Source of the DNA: Candidatus Dormiibacterota bacterium
GTDB taxonomy: Bacteria; Chloroflexota; Dormibacteria; Aeolococcales; Aeolococcaceae
Length of the DNA: 64,000 nt
Direction of reading: 5' to 3'
Assembly: GCA_003153505.1 (NCBI GenBank)
Contig: PLZA01000015.1
Location: forward strand, 1-64,000
Part shown: positions 7,456 to 15,135 of the stretch, piece by piece
Layout of the letters: every line of letters begins with the position of its first letter
How positions within the stretch are numbered: the stretch's first letter is position 1
Position numbers and translations under genes: made by a program
The notes under the pieces: generated by a model
What the model was told of the DNA's origin: nothing
Databases searched by the model: none
What the model saw: the letters and a program-made list of their open reading frames with translations, nothing else

Positions 7456-9599
7456 TCCGCGGCGCCATCGCGAACGCCGGACGTGCCCGCGGCGCCATCC
7501 CCAACGCCGGCCGCCCCCGGGCTGCGCTCGATGGAGTCGTGGTCGTGCGCGGGGATCGGAGCGAACGCCTCGGGGTGATGTCCGCTGTGCTCGCAACCAG
7601 CGACCTCGACATCGAATCACTCGACCCTGCACGCAAGGCCGCAGCCGCAGCTGCGTTCGCGCGGATGTGCCACACCCTCGAGCGCCCGATGCAACTGCTG
7701 GTCCGCATCCGCAGGCTCATTGAGACGGAGACGGTGCCGGCTGCCGGTCCTCACGCTCGTTTCGACACCGCAATGCGTGAGTACTGGGCCGGCCTGGCCA
7801 GCGACGGTCAGCGCCACACCCGCGAGGTCTTCGTGATCCTCACCGCGCCGTCGCCCGCGGCACTCGACTCTGCGTGTGGACAAGCGTGCGATCGCCTCGC
7901 AGCGCTTGGCGTCAGGGCGATCCGCCTCGCAGGCGAAGGTCTCATCACCGCGGTCACCGACGGCTTCGAACACGACACGGCTGTCGCGTGGTCCGAGTTT
8001 CGCGAGCACGCCGTGTACGGCGATCGCGTCGTGCGCGGACACGCACTGCAGCGACTGCCTGGACATCCCGTCGGTCCGGGATGGCTCGCGCCACTGCTCA
8101 GTGTGCAGGCCGAGGCCGACATCGCCATTCACCTCGAGCCGGCGCCGCTCGGCGACGCACTCGGCCGCCTGAACCGCCGCCTCCGCGACTTCTCGTCGCA
8201 TCGGATGCTCGAGGTCGAACGCGGTGCACTCGGCGATGTTCATGTCGACATTGGGCTCGACTCGGCCACAGCGCTGCGCGACCGGCTTGCGCGCAACATC
8301 GGACGCCCGCTGCATCTCTCGGTGATCGCGACCGCACGCGGCGCGTCCGTCGATGCAGTGCGCACGAACAGTGAGGTGCTCCGGCTGGGATTCGCCTCGG
8401 CACTGATCGGGGTTGAAGTGACTCACTTCCGGCACATGGCCGCACTGGCAAGCACGATGCCGCTCGGCGTCAACGCGTTGCACTCGGGCAAGCTCGTTGA
8501 CTCGACCGCGGCGGCGACGTGCATCCCCTGGATCGAAGCCGGCTGTTCGGATCCGGACGGATACCGGCTCGGCGCCGCGATGCGCTCGGGCCTTCCGGTG
8601 CGCGTGGCACCGTTCGACACTGCCCGGCACGCCAACGCGAATATCGCCGTGTTCGCGGCATCCGGCCACGGCAAGAGCTTCGCCATCGGGACCCTGGTGC
8701 TCGAGGCTGCTGTCGCCGGCGTGAACTCGGTGATCATCGACCCCGAGGGCGAGTACCGCGGCCTGGTGAGCGCGCTCGGCGGCCGGTATCTCGAGCTCGC
8801 TCCGGGAACCGACGCTGCGGTCAATGTGTTCGAGGGCGCGGACGATGACCCCGAGGAGACCGTCGCCGCGGTCGTCGACCTCGTGACCGTGCTCTGCGGT
8901 GATCGTCTCGGTGACGTGGAGCGCGCGGTGGTCGACAGCGCGGCGCGCGCGGCGATGGAGCGCGCGAGGAGCGAGCATCGAGCGCCCCTCCTCGAGGACT
9001 GCCTGGCGCTGCTCGACGCGGAAGCCCGCCCCGTTGCGATGGTCGTGCGCCGCTTCTGCACGGGCGGCCTCGGCGCGCTCTTCAACCGACCCACCTCACT
9101 CGCGGTCGATTCCGGTGTCTGCGCGATCTCGCTGCGCGACATGCCACCCGAGCACGTCCCCGCCGCGACGCTCATCGTGGCGCGCTGGTTGTGGGAGCTG
9201 GTGCGGCTCGACCGCCGCCGGCGGCACATCGTCTTCGACGAAGTTGGTGCGCTCTGCGTACACCGCCCGCTGCGTGACCTGCTCGTCCAGCTCGCCCGCC
9301 GCTGTCGCAAATACGGAGCGTCGCTCGTCGTGGCCACGCAGAACGCGCAGGATCTCCTCGGCACCGACGAGGGCAGCGTGATCGCGACCAATTGCGCGGT
9401 GGTCCTCCTCGGCGGCCATCGAGCCGCAGAAACCGCGCGGATGGAGCAGGCGTTCGGACTCACCGAGGCGCAGCGCGGCCTCCTCGAGAGCGCATCTCGC
9501 GGCGAGTTCCTGCTTCTCGCCGGCGATCGGCGCGTGGCCATGCGCATCGAGGTTCCCGAGCTGCACCGATCCGTACTCGCGGGCGAAACTGGCGTGTGA
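7452..9599 (+). CDS. VirB4-type (type IV secretion / conjugation) ATPase
   Basis: 715 residues. The N-terminal half matches the VirB4/TraC accessory region (YG-like strand RLGVMSAVLATSDLDIESL, then a helix followed by ERPMQLLVRIRRLI). The C-terminal half is the RecA-like motor: Walker A AASGHGKSFAIG (about residue 405), DPEGEYRGL, and Walker B HIVFDEVGAL (about residue 593), followed by VVATQNAQDLL and a conserved C-terminal helix region. These ATPases power assembly of, or translocation through, type IV secretion channels. ATG 7452 overlaps the upstream stop as ATGA; an in-frame ATG at 7443 is the alternative. The first 25 residues hold a tandem repeat. Channel, coupling and relaxase genes are absent. 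Confidence 0.86.
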   Translation: MIRGAIANAGRARGAIPNAGRPRAALDGVVVVRGDRSERLGVMSAVLATSDLDIESLDPARKAAAAAAFARMCHTLERPMQLLVRIRRLIETETVPAAGPHARFDTAMREYWAGLASDGQRHTREVFVILTAPSPAALDSACGQACDRLAALGVRAIRLAGEGLITAVTDGFEHDTAVAWSEFREHAVYGDRVVRGHALQRLPGHPVGPGWLAPLLSVQAEADIAIHLEPAPLGDALGRLNRRLRDFSSHRMLEVERGALGDVHVDIGLDSATALRDRLARNIGRPLHLSVIATARGASVDAVRTNSEVLRLGFASALIGVEVTHFRHMAALASTMPLGVNALHSGKLVDSTAAATCIPWIEAGCSDPDGYRLGAAMRSGLPVRVAPFDTARHANANIAVFAASGHGKSFAIGTLVLEAAVAGVNSVIIDPEGEYRGLVSALGGRYLELAPGTDAAVNVFEGADDDPEETVAAVVDLVTVLCGDRLGDVERAVVDSAARAAMERARSEHRAPLLEDCLALLDAEARPVAMVVRRFCTGGLGALFNRPTSLAVDSGVCAISLRDMPPEHVPAATLIVARWLWELVRLDRRRRHIVFDEVGALCVHRPLRDLLVQLARRCRKYGASLVVATQNAQDLLGTDEGSVIATNCAVVLLGGHRAAETARMEQAFGLTEAQRGLLESASRGEFLLLAGDRRVAMRIEVPELHRSVLAGETGV
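7458..7517 (+). repeat. Two tandem 30-bp repeats at the start of the VirB4-type gene
   Basis: Units at 7458-7487 and 7488-7517 match at 25 of 30 positions by eye and encode RGAIANAGRA and RGAIPNAGRP. Being exactly 30 bp they keep the frame. Probably a recent local duplication in the N-terminal extension. Confidence 0.7.
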
Positions 9600-9605
9600 A
9601 ACCCC

Positions 9606-9673
9606 TTGACGCCGCGCCCTGTGACTCGCAAGATATGGGGGCTCCCGGACGGCCGAGCCCCAAGATGTGGGAT
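9606..9673 (+). promoter_or_regulatory. nrdJ promoter with two NrdR-box-like sites
   Basis: TTGACG (9606-9611), a 17-bp spacer and CAAGAT (9629-9634) form a plausible promoter. CGCAAGATATGGGG (9627-9640) overlaps the -10 and CCCAAGATGTGGGA (9659-9672) lies downstream; their AAGAT cores are 32 bp apart, about three helical turns. Paired AAGATAT-type sites at whole-turn spacing are the usual arrangement for NrdR, the repressor of ribonucleotide reductase genes. No nrdR gene is in the window. Confidence 0.6.
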
Positions 9674-9693
9674 CATTGAGGTGATCTCAGCAC

Positions 9694-9747
9694 GCGGAGA
9701 TTGGGGCTGCAGCCGGCAGGGCGCGCCCGTCCTGCACACGTCTCCGC
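9694..9747 (+). other. Predicted structured 5' leader of nrdJ
   Basis: GCGGAGA (9694-9700) pairs perfectly with TCTCCGC (9741-9747), enclosing two smaller stems: GGC-TGCA-GCC, and GCAGG with CCTGC around a GC-rich loop. This would form a compact three-way junction in the untranslated leader. It lacks a B12 box, so it is not a recognised cobalamin riboswitch. The fold is inferred by eye only. Confidence 0.35.
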
Positions 9748-9783
9748 ACAATGAAGCGCCCACCAGCTAGACGAGGAAAGACC

Positions 9784-12654
9784 GTGGATCGATCCGCCTC
9801 CAAACCCGTTCCAGACGACTCGCACAGCATCTCGATGGAGCCGCCGTCGGGCCGTCGATCGGGGCGCAGAAATGGCGCCGTCCAGGCTCGTATCAGCGCC
9901 AAGGTGGAGGTTGAGGGCGGCGGAATTCACGTCGATCGGCGCTTCACCCGCGAGGGTGTGCATCCCTTCGACGAGGTCACCTGGGAGAGCCGGACCGCGG
10001 CGATCGGCAATGAGAAGGGCGAGACGGTCTTCGAGCAGAAGGACTGCGAGATTCCCACGTTCTGGTCACAGATGGCCACAAATGTCGTGGTCAGCAAGTA
10101 CTTCCGTGGCAAGCTCGGCACCCCGGGCCGAGAGACCAGCGTCAAGCAGATGATCTCGCGGGTCTCCGACACCATCGGCAAGTGGGGCAGGGAGGGCGGC
10201 TACTTCGCCACCGAGACCGACGCCAGTGCGTTCCAGGACGAGCTCACCCACCTGTTGCTCCATCAGAAGATGAGCTTCAACAGCCCGGTGTGGTTCAACC
10301 TCGGCGTCGCCACCAGCAAGCCCCAGATCTCGGCGTGCTTCATCAACAGCGTCGAGGACACGATGGAGTCGATCCTCACGCTGGCCAAGACCGAGGGCAT
10401 GCTCTTCAAGTACGGCAGCGGGACCGGGACCAACCTCTCGACCATCCGCTCGGCGACCGAGTCGCTCGCCGGCGGCGGCACCGCCAGCGGACCGGTCTCC
10501 TTTATGAAGGGATTCGACGCGTTCGCCGGCGTCATCAAGAGCGGCGGCACGACCCGCCGTGCCGCGAAGATGGTCATCCTCAACGCCGACCATCCCGACG
10601 TCGAGGAGTTCATCACCTGCAAGGTGAGCGAGGAGCGCAAGGCGTGGGCGCTCATCGAGGCCGGCTACGACAGCGCATTCACCGGCGAGGCGTACTCCTC
10701 GGTCTTCTTCCAGAACAGCAACAACTCCGTGCGCGTGACCGACGAGTTCATGCGCGCGGTGCAGGACCACCGCGACTGGCACCTGCGGGCGGTCACCGAC
10801 TCCAACCGGATCCTCAAGACGGTCAAGGCGCGTGAGCTGATGCGCCTCATCGCCGAGTCGGCGTGGCAGTGCGGCGATCCCGGCATGCAGTACGACACCA
10901 CCATCAACGACTGGCACACCGCCGCGGTGACCGGCCGCATCAACGCCAGCAATCCCTGCAGCGAGTACATGTTCCTCGACGACACCAGCTGCAACCTGGC
11001 GTCGATCAACCTCACCCGCTTCCTCAACGACGACGGCTCGATCGACATCGAGGCCTACAAGCACGCGATTCACATCACGATCACCGCCCAGGAGATCCTG
11101 GTCAGCAATGCGTCCTACCCGACCGAGAAGATCGCCAAGAACAGCGAGGAGTTCCGTCCGCTCGGCCTCGGCTACGCGAATCTCGGCGCGCTCCTGATGG
11201 CGCGCGGCGTTCCCTACGACTCCCCGCAGGGTCGCGACCTGGCGGCGTGCCTGACCTCGATCCTCACCGGCGAGGCGTACGCGCAGTCCGCGCGGGTGGC
11301 TCGCGAGATTGGTCCCTTCAACGGCTACGCAGCCAACCGGCAGCCGATGCTGCGGGTGGTCGGCAAGCACCGTGAGGCGGCATACAACATCCCCACCGAC
11401 AACATCGAGCCCGACCTCGTCGGCGCCGCGCGCCACGCGTGGGACGAAGCGCACGAACTCGGTGCGCGCCACGGCTACCGCAACTCGCAGGCGACCGTGC
11501 TCGCGCCGACCGGAACCATCAGCTTCATGCTCGACTGCGACACCACCGGCGTCGAGCCGGATATCGCGCTCGTCAAGTACAAGAAGCTCGTCGGCGGCGG
11601 CATGCTGAAGATGGTCAACGGCACCGTGCCCGCCGCACTGCGCCGGCTCGGCTACGGCGAGACCGCGATCGCCGGCATCATCGCCTTCATCGACGCCAAC
11701 GACACCATCGAGGGTGCGCCGACGCTGCGCGACGAGGACGTCGCCGTCTTCGACTGCGCGTTCACCCCCCAGAACGGCAAGCGCTCGATCACCTGGCAGG
11801 GCCACCTCCGGATGATGGCCGCGGTGCAGCCGTTCATCAGCGGCGCGATCTCCAAGACGGTGAACATGCCCAACGAGGCAACCGTCGAGGACATCGAGCG
11901 TGCGTACACCGACGGGTGGAAGCTCGGGCTCAAGGCGGTCGCGATCTACCGCGACGGCAGCAAGCGCAGCCAGCCGCTCGCGACGAGCATCGACAAGACC
12001 ACCGGGCATCGCGTCCAGGTCGTCGAGCGACCACTGCGCAAGCGCCTCCCCGCCGAGCGCACCGCGATCACGCACAAGTTCGAGGTGGGTGGCCACGAGG
12101 GCTACATCACCGTCGGTCTCTACGAGGACGGTACGCCGGGCGAGATCTTCCTGCGCATGGCCAAGGAAGGCTCCACGGTCAGCGGGCTGATGGACTCGTT
12201 CGCCACCGCCGTATCGCTCGCGCTCCAATACGGCGTGCCGCTCCCGGCACTCGTCGACAAGTTCTCGCACACGCGCTTCGACCCCCAGGGCTTCACGCGC
12301 AACCCGGAGATTCCCATCGCCAAGTCGGTGATGGACTACATCTTCCGCTGGCTCGCGTCGAAATTCCTGCCCCAGGAGGAGCGAGACCGCCTCGGCATTA
12401 TCCGCCGCGAGCCCGACGGCAGCGTCACCGAACCGGTGTCAGCCGCTGACGCCGAGATCGAGGCGATGGCGGCCGCCGCGATCACCCCCGCGGCCTCGGC
12501 GCGCAAGCCCGTCACCGCGATTCCCATCACCAGCGCGGGCGCATTCATCAACCAGGAAGACGCACCGACCTGTAGCGATTGCGGCAGCCTCATGGTGCGC
12601 AACGGCGCCTGCTACAAGTGCCACAACTGCGGCGCGACGAGCGGCTGCAGCTGA
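9784..12654 (+). CDS. nrdJ: Adenosylcobalamin-dependent ribonucleotide reductase (class II)
   Basis: 956 residues. It reduces ribonucleotides to deoxyribonucleotides using an adenosylcobalamin-derived radical, so it works with or without oxygen. Family landmarks: SFNSPVWFNLGV, the active-site segment NPCSEYMFLDDTSCNLAS with the Asn-Cys-Glu catalytic set, the phosphate-binding APTGTISFMLDCDTTG, and a C-terminal cysteine region CSDCGSLMVRNGACYKCHNC ending GATSGCS, as in long bacterial NrdJ. The open frame reaches ATG 9751, but GTG 9784 has GAGGAAAG just upstream and is preferred. It stands alone, with a promoter bearing NrdR-like sites and a strong terminator. Confidence 0.96.
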   Translation: MDRSASKPVPDDSHSISMEPPSGRRSGRRNGAVQARISAKVEVEGGGIHVDRRFTREGVHPFDEVTWESRTAAIGNEKGETVFEQKDCEIPTFWSQMATNVVVSKYFRGKLGTPGRETSVKQMISRVSDTIGKWGREGGYFATETDASAFQDELTHLLLHQKMSFNSPVWFNLGVATSKPQISACFINSVEDTMESILTLAKTEGMLFKYGSGTGTNLSTIRSATESLAGGGTASGPVSFMKGFDAFAGVIKSGGTTRRAAKMVILNADHPDVEEFITCKVSEERKAWALIEAGYDSAFTGEAYSSVFFQNSNNSVRVTDEFMRAVQDHRDWHLRAVTDSNRILKTVKARELMRLIAESAWQCGDPGMQYDTTINDWHTAAVTGRINASNPCSEYMFLDDTSCNLASINLTRFLNDDGSIDIEAYKHAIHITITAQEILVSNASYPTEKIAKNSEEFRPLGLGYANLGALLMARGVPYDSPQGRDLAACLTSILTGEAYAQSARVAREIGPFNGYAANRQPMLRVVGKHREAAYNIPTDNIEPDLVGAARHAWDEAHELGARHGYRNSQATVLAPTGTISFMLDCDTTGVEPDIALVKYKKLVGGGMLKMVNGTVPAALRRLGYGETAIAGIIAFIDANDTIEGAPTLRDEDVAVFDCAFTPQNGKRSITWQGHLRMMAAVQPFISGAISKTVNMPNEATVEDIERAYTDGWKLGLKAVAIYRDGSKRSQPLATSIDKTTGHRVQVVERPLRKRLPAERTAITHKFEVGGHEGYITVGLYEDGTPGEIFLRMAKEGSTVSGLMDSFATAVSLALQYGVPLPALVDKFSHTRFDPQGFTRNPEIPIAKSVMDYIFRWLASKFLPQEERDRLGIIRREPDGSVTEPVSAADAEIEAMAAAAITPAASARKPVTAIPITSAGAFINQEDAPTCSDCGSLMVRNGACYKCHNCGATSGCS

Positions 12655-12683
12655 TTACCTAAGCACCTCCTCCCCTCTCGCCC

Positions 12684-12723
12684 GGGCCGCCTCCGAAACG
12701 CTTGGAGGCGGCCCTCTTCTTTC
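12684..12723 (+). terminator. Rho-independent terminator of nrdJ
   Basis: A perfect 11-bp stem, GGGCCGCCTCC (12684-12694) with GGAGGCGGCCC (12704-12714), and a 9-base loop, followed by the T-rich run TCTTCTTTC. It lies 29 bp after the nrdJ stop codon. Confidence 0.9.
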
Positions 12724-12754
12724 GAGACGTCCGTGCATTGACCACCCTCGCGCA

Positions 12755-12899
12755 TCATCCTTGGCGATATGGCAGCCCATGGGAGGCAGCGACGACGCGC
12801 CTGAGAACTACCAGACGGTTTCCTACGAGCTTGCGGAGCATGGGGATGAGACCGTGCTCACGCTCGAGCAGGACAATAACGCCAGTCAGGAAGCGGCGC
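12755..12899 (+). pseudogene. Remnant of an SRPBCC (Aha1/START-like) domain gene
   Basis: One frame reads GGSDDAPENYQTVSYEL, EHGDETVLTLEQDNN and ASQEAA. This closely matches the central strands of SRPBCC/Aha1-like ligand-binding proteins, where a D-x-PENY-x-TV-x-Y-EL stretch precedes a TLTQDNN strand. Both ends of the domain are missing: the upstream frame has no homologous N-terminus, and the match stops where a VOC fragment begins. It is a relic, not an intact gene. Confidence 0.6.
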
Positions 12900-12903
12900 C
12901 AGG

Positions 12904-13077
12904 TTGGACGTCCAGTTCGTCGCGAGCGTTGCACCGATCGTGCGAGATGCTGACGCGGCTCGCCGCTTCTACCAGGACGGGTTGGGCCTCTCATTTGAGG
13001 GCGAAGCCGGCGACTATGTCTTTACTCACAAGCTGCAGCACCCGATCCGCAATAGTCTCGCGATCCCGATGACCTGA
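12904..13077 (+). pseudogene. Truncated VOC/glyoxalase-family gene
   Basis: Beginning with TTG at 12904, the frame reads VASVAPIVRDADAARRFYQD, then GLGLSFEGEAGDYVFTHKL, the N-terminal beta-alpha-beta half of a VOC (glyoxalase/bleomycin resistance) protein. The frame then drifts and stops after 57 codons, with the C-terminal metal-site half absent. It directly abuts the SRPBCC remnant in another frame, so the two look like neighbours fused by deletion. Confidence 0.62.
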
Positions 13078-13101
13078 CCTGCAGCGATGCAAACACGGTC
13101 A

Positions 13102-13135
13102 GGGCCGCCTCCGAAATTCGGAGACGGCCCCTTTG
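13102..13135 (+). terminator. Rho-independent terminator after the gene remnants
   Basis: GGGCCGCCTCCGA (13102-13114) pairs with TCGGAGACGGCCC (13118-13130) with one mismatch and a 3-base loop, followed by CCTTT. The left arm is the same as that of the nrdJ terminator. It probably once ended the operon whose remains lie just upstream. Confidence 0.75.
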
Positions 13136-13177
13136 GTGTGGACCTGTTCGGTGGCCGCTACTGCCGGCCGGGTGGCG

Positions 13178-13363
13178 TCAGGACTGCGTCAGACCGCGTG
13201 CCACGAGCCGCTGCCCGCGGCCGCGCCGCACCGGGCGCCGGGTGATGAAGCGCCGGATGGCGCGGAGGCGATCGACGTTCGGCACCGCGAACATCGCGAG
13301 TGCCACCAAGGCGGATGTGCCCACCATGAGGTCGACGTTCATGAGAACGGTTCCTGTCGTCAT
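13178..13363 (-). CDS. Small membrane protein, unknown
   Basis: 61 residues: a hydrophobic N-terminal segment (about residues 4-27, VLMNVDLMVGTSALVALAMF) followed by a strongly basic tail (RRFITRRPVRRGRGQR). The start is convincing because AAGGAG lies 7 bases before the ATG. It lies 109 bp downstream of queC on the same strand. No family is recognised. A single-span protein with a cytoplasmic positive tail is the simplest reading. Confidence 0.62.
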   Translation of the reverse strand: MTTGTVLMNVDLMVGTSALVALAMFAVPNVDRLRAIRRFITRRPVRRGRGQRLVARGLTQS

Positions 13364-13472
13364 GTCGGTGCTCCTTACGAAAGCGTTTGTTGATTCGACA
13401 CTGACGACGCTACTGGGCTTCCCTCCGAAGCGTCTCCGAGGTTTCTTGGATATGCCTCAGAGTCGCGGCGCG

Positions 13473-14168
13473 CTACCGCGCAGCCAGTGATTCGTTCGCA
13501 TAGACAGTCGGATCGACGACATGTGCGAGTGCAAACGCCTCGCGCCGCTCGACGCAGGTGCCACAGGTGCCGCAGTGCACGGCGCCGCCCTTGTAGCAGG
13601 ACCATGTTCGATCGAACGGCACGTGCAACGTATCACCGAGTTTCACGATGTCCGTTTTTGTCATGGAGAGAAATGGCGCGAGCATCTCGATGCTGGCGAG
13701 ACCCTCCACAGCGACGTTGACCATGGTTTCAAACGCACGGACGAACTCAGGTCGGCAATCCGGGTAGATGAAATGGTCGCCTGTGTGCGCGCCGAAGGCG
13801 ACGGCGCCGGCTTCGCGGGTCACCGCGAGTGCGCACGCGATGCTGAGCATGATCGCGTTGCGGTTCGGCACCACCGTGATCTTCATGCTCTCGTCGGCGT
13901 AGTGACCGTCGGGCACCGTGACGGTCTCATCGGTGAGCGCCGACCCGCTCAGGATGCCGGTGAGCCCCGCCGCGTGCAGATCGATCAGCGTCCAGGGAGC
14001 GCCGAGGTCCGCGGCCACCTGCTTCGCGAAGATGAGTTCCTTGCGATGGCGCTGGCCGTAGTCGAACGAGATCGCGCTGATGGCATACCCCTGGTCGCGG
14101 AGCAGGTAGGCCATGGTTGTCGAATCGAGGCCTCCTGACACGACCGCGACAGCCCGTCGCTCGGCCAT
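13473..14168 (-). CDS. queC: 7-cyano-7-deazaguanine (preQ0) synthase QueC
   Basis: 231 residues. QueC uses ATP and ammonia to turn 7-carboxy-7-deazaguanine into preQ0, a queuosine precursor. Seen in the sequence: the PP-loop VVSGGLDSTTMAYLL near the N-terminus, SFDYGQRHRKEL, VVPNRNAIMLSIA, GAHTGDHFIYPDCRPEF, and the zinc-binding C-terminal set CYKGGAVHCGTCGTC with its four cysteines. The frame extends to 14243, but the homologous protein begins at ATG 14168. queD, queE and queF are not in the window, so this gene stands apart from its pathway. Confidence 0.95.
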   Translation of the reverse strand: MAERRAVAVVSGGLDSTTMAYLLRDQGYAISAISFDYGQRHRKELIFAKQVAADLGAPWTLIDLHAAGLTGILSGSALTDETVTVPDGHYADESMKITVVPNRNAIMLSIACALAVTREAGAVAFGAHTGDHFIYPDCRPEFVRAFETMVNVAVEGLASIEMLAPFLSMTKTDIVKLGDTLHVPFDRTWSCYKGGAVHCGTCGTCVERREAFALAHVVDPTVYANESLAAR

Positions 14169-14244
14169 CAGAAAGCGTCTCCGGCGCTGTTTCGCACGAT
14201 CGTCGGATTGTCCCGGATGGCCTGACCCGCGCGGTCCGCGCACA

Positions 14245-14286
14245 TTACAGTGTAAGTATCATAAAATGCGATAGGTAAAATTGGAA
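14245..14286. promoter_or_regulatory. AT-rich divergent promoter region with a palindrome
   Basis: An AT-rich island between queC and the plus-strand small genes. TTACAGTGTAA (14245-14255) is a perfect inverted repeat with a one-base centre, a GntR-like half-site shape. On the minus strand TTCCAA (14281-14286) and TATGAT (14258-14263) are 17 bp apart and fit a queC promoter. On the plus strand TAAAAT (14262-14267) is a near-consensus -10 for the 25-residue gene. Confidence 0.5.
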
Positions 14287-14303
14287 CCACGGAGGTTGAG
14301 GCT

Positions 14304-14381
14304 GTGCTCACATTGATCCTGATCATCGTGCTGGTGGTGCTCCTGCTCGGGGGCGGCGGCTACTTCTGGCGGGCGCGCTGA
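14304..14381 (+). CDS. 25-residue hydrophobic membrane peptide
   Basis: GTG followed by 24 further codons giving LTLILIIVLVVLLL, GGGGYFWRAR and a stop. GGAGG lies 10 bases upstream of GTG, and a -10-like TAAAAT sits 37 bases further up. Single-span peptides with a run of Leu/Ile/Val, several glycines and a short basic end are widespread in soil bacteria (hydrophobic proteins akin to DUF3309). It is followed 19 bp later by another membrane protein gene. Function is unknown. Confidence 0.62.
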   Translation: MLTLILIIVLVVLLLGGGGYFWRAR

Positions 14382-14400
14382 CGTCGGCTCGGAAAGACCG

Positions 14401-14916
14401 ATGCGGCGACTGATCCGCGGGGCCACCGCCGGCGCCCGTGCAACGGCGCTCATGAGCAGTGTCATGGTGGGCGCACAACAGGTTGGCCTCATGGGTGGCA
14501 TGCCGCCCGAGAAGATCACCGCAAAGCTGCTCAATCGGGGTGGCATCCGGCGCAGCTCCGAGCAGCAAGATGCGCTGGCGACGCTGCTGCATTTCGGGTT
14601 CGGAGCGGCGGCGGGAGCTGGTCTTGGGCTGCTCGCACCCCGGCGTTTGATCGCCCGTGTCCCCGCGGGCGTGGCGTACGGAGCGGCAATCTGGGGCGTG
14701 AGCTACCTGGGATGGGTGCCGGCGCTCGGCATCATGGCCCCTGCCGATCGCGATCGCAGGGACCGGCAGGCTGTGATGCTCGCAAGTCATCTTGTCTACG
14801 GCGCCGCGCTGGCGGTCCTCGTCGGACGCCGCACCAAGCACGAGCAGCGGGACGCCGACGGATCCGCCGCTGAGCCTCAGAGTTCTCCAACGGGGACACG
14901 CACAACTTCGTCATGA
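14401..14916 (+). CDS. Multi-span membrane protein, DUF6789/DUF1440-like
   Basis: 171 residues with glycine/alanine-rich hydrophobic segments at about 6-30, 62-80 (LLHFGFGAAAGAGLGLL), 87-110 (VPAGVAYGAAIWGVSYLGWV) and 127-143 (LASHLVYGAALAVLVGR), and a polar C-terminal tail. The GGMPPEKIT element after the first span and the small-residue helices resemble the DUF6789/DUF1440 class. It follows the 25-residue peptide gene closely and probably shares its transcript. Function is unknown. Confidence 0.65.
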   Translation: MRRLIRGATAGARATALMSSVMVGAQQVGLMGGMPPEKITAKLLNRGGIRRSSEQQDALATLLHFGFGAAAGAGLGLLAPRRLIARVPAGVAYGAAIWGVSYLGWVPALGIMAPADRDRRDRQAVMLASHLVYGAALAVLVGRRTKHEQRDADGSAAEPQSSPTGTRTTSS

Positions 14917-14967
14917 CCGTCGTTCCGAGAGGCACGCTGCAACGCGCACGCGTGCGCGCTCTTCCCT

Positions 14968-15135
14968 TTCGATGTGCGCGTGAGTGCAACACATCACGGC
15001 GGTGAGGGTCGCAACCCACAGTTCAATGCTTCGGTGCGGTACGAGGCAACGACAGCCGGTGAGGATGCGTTCCCGCACGTGTATGGACCGATCCCGACGT
15101 CCGCATCGACATGGACCGCGTGCACGGATATCTGA
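14968..15135 (+). pseudogene. C-terminal remnant of a DUF952-like gene
   Basis: A 55-codon frame without a good start reads NPQFNASVRYEATTAGEDAF and then PHVYGPI. That is the end of DUF952 proteins, whose last strands typically contain VRYE and FPHVYGPL. The N-terminal two-thirds of the family are missing. It overlaps the 5' end of the GNAT remnant that follows. The match is short, so this is tentative. Confidence 0.42.

Noticed and set aside
10066-12270. Long open frame on the minus strand (734 codons) opposite nrdJ
   Set aside because: It is the antisense shadow of a high-G+C gene; its Arg/Asp/Val-rich composition resembles no protein and nrdJ is unmistakable on the other strand.
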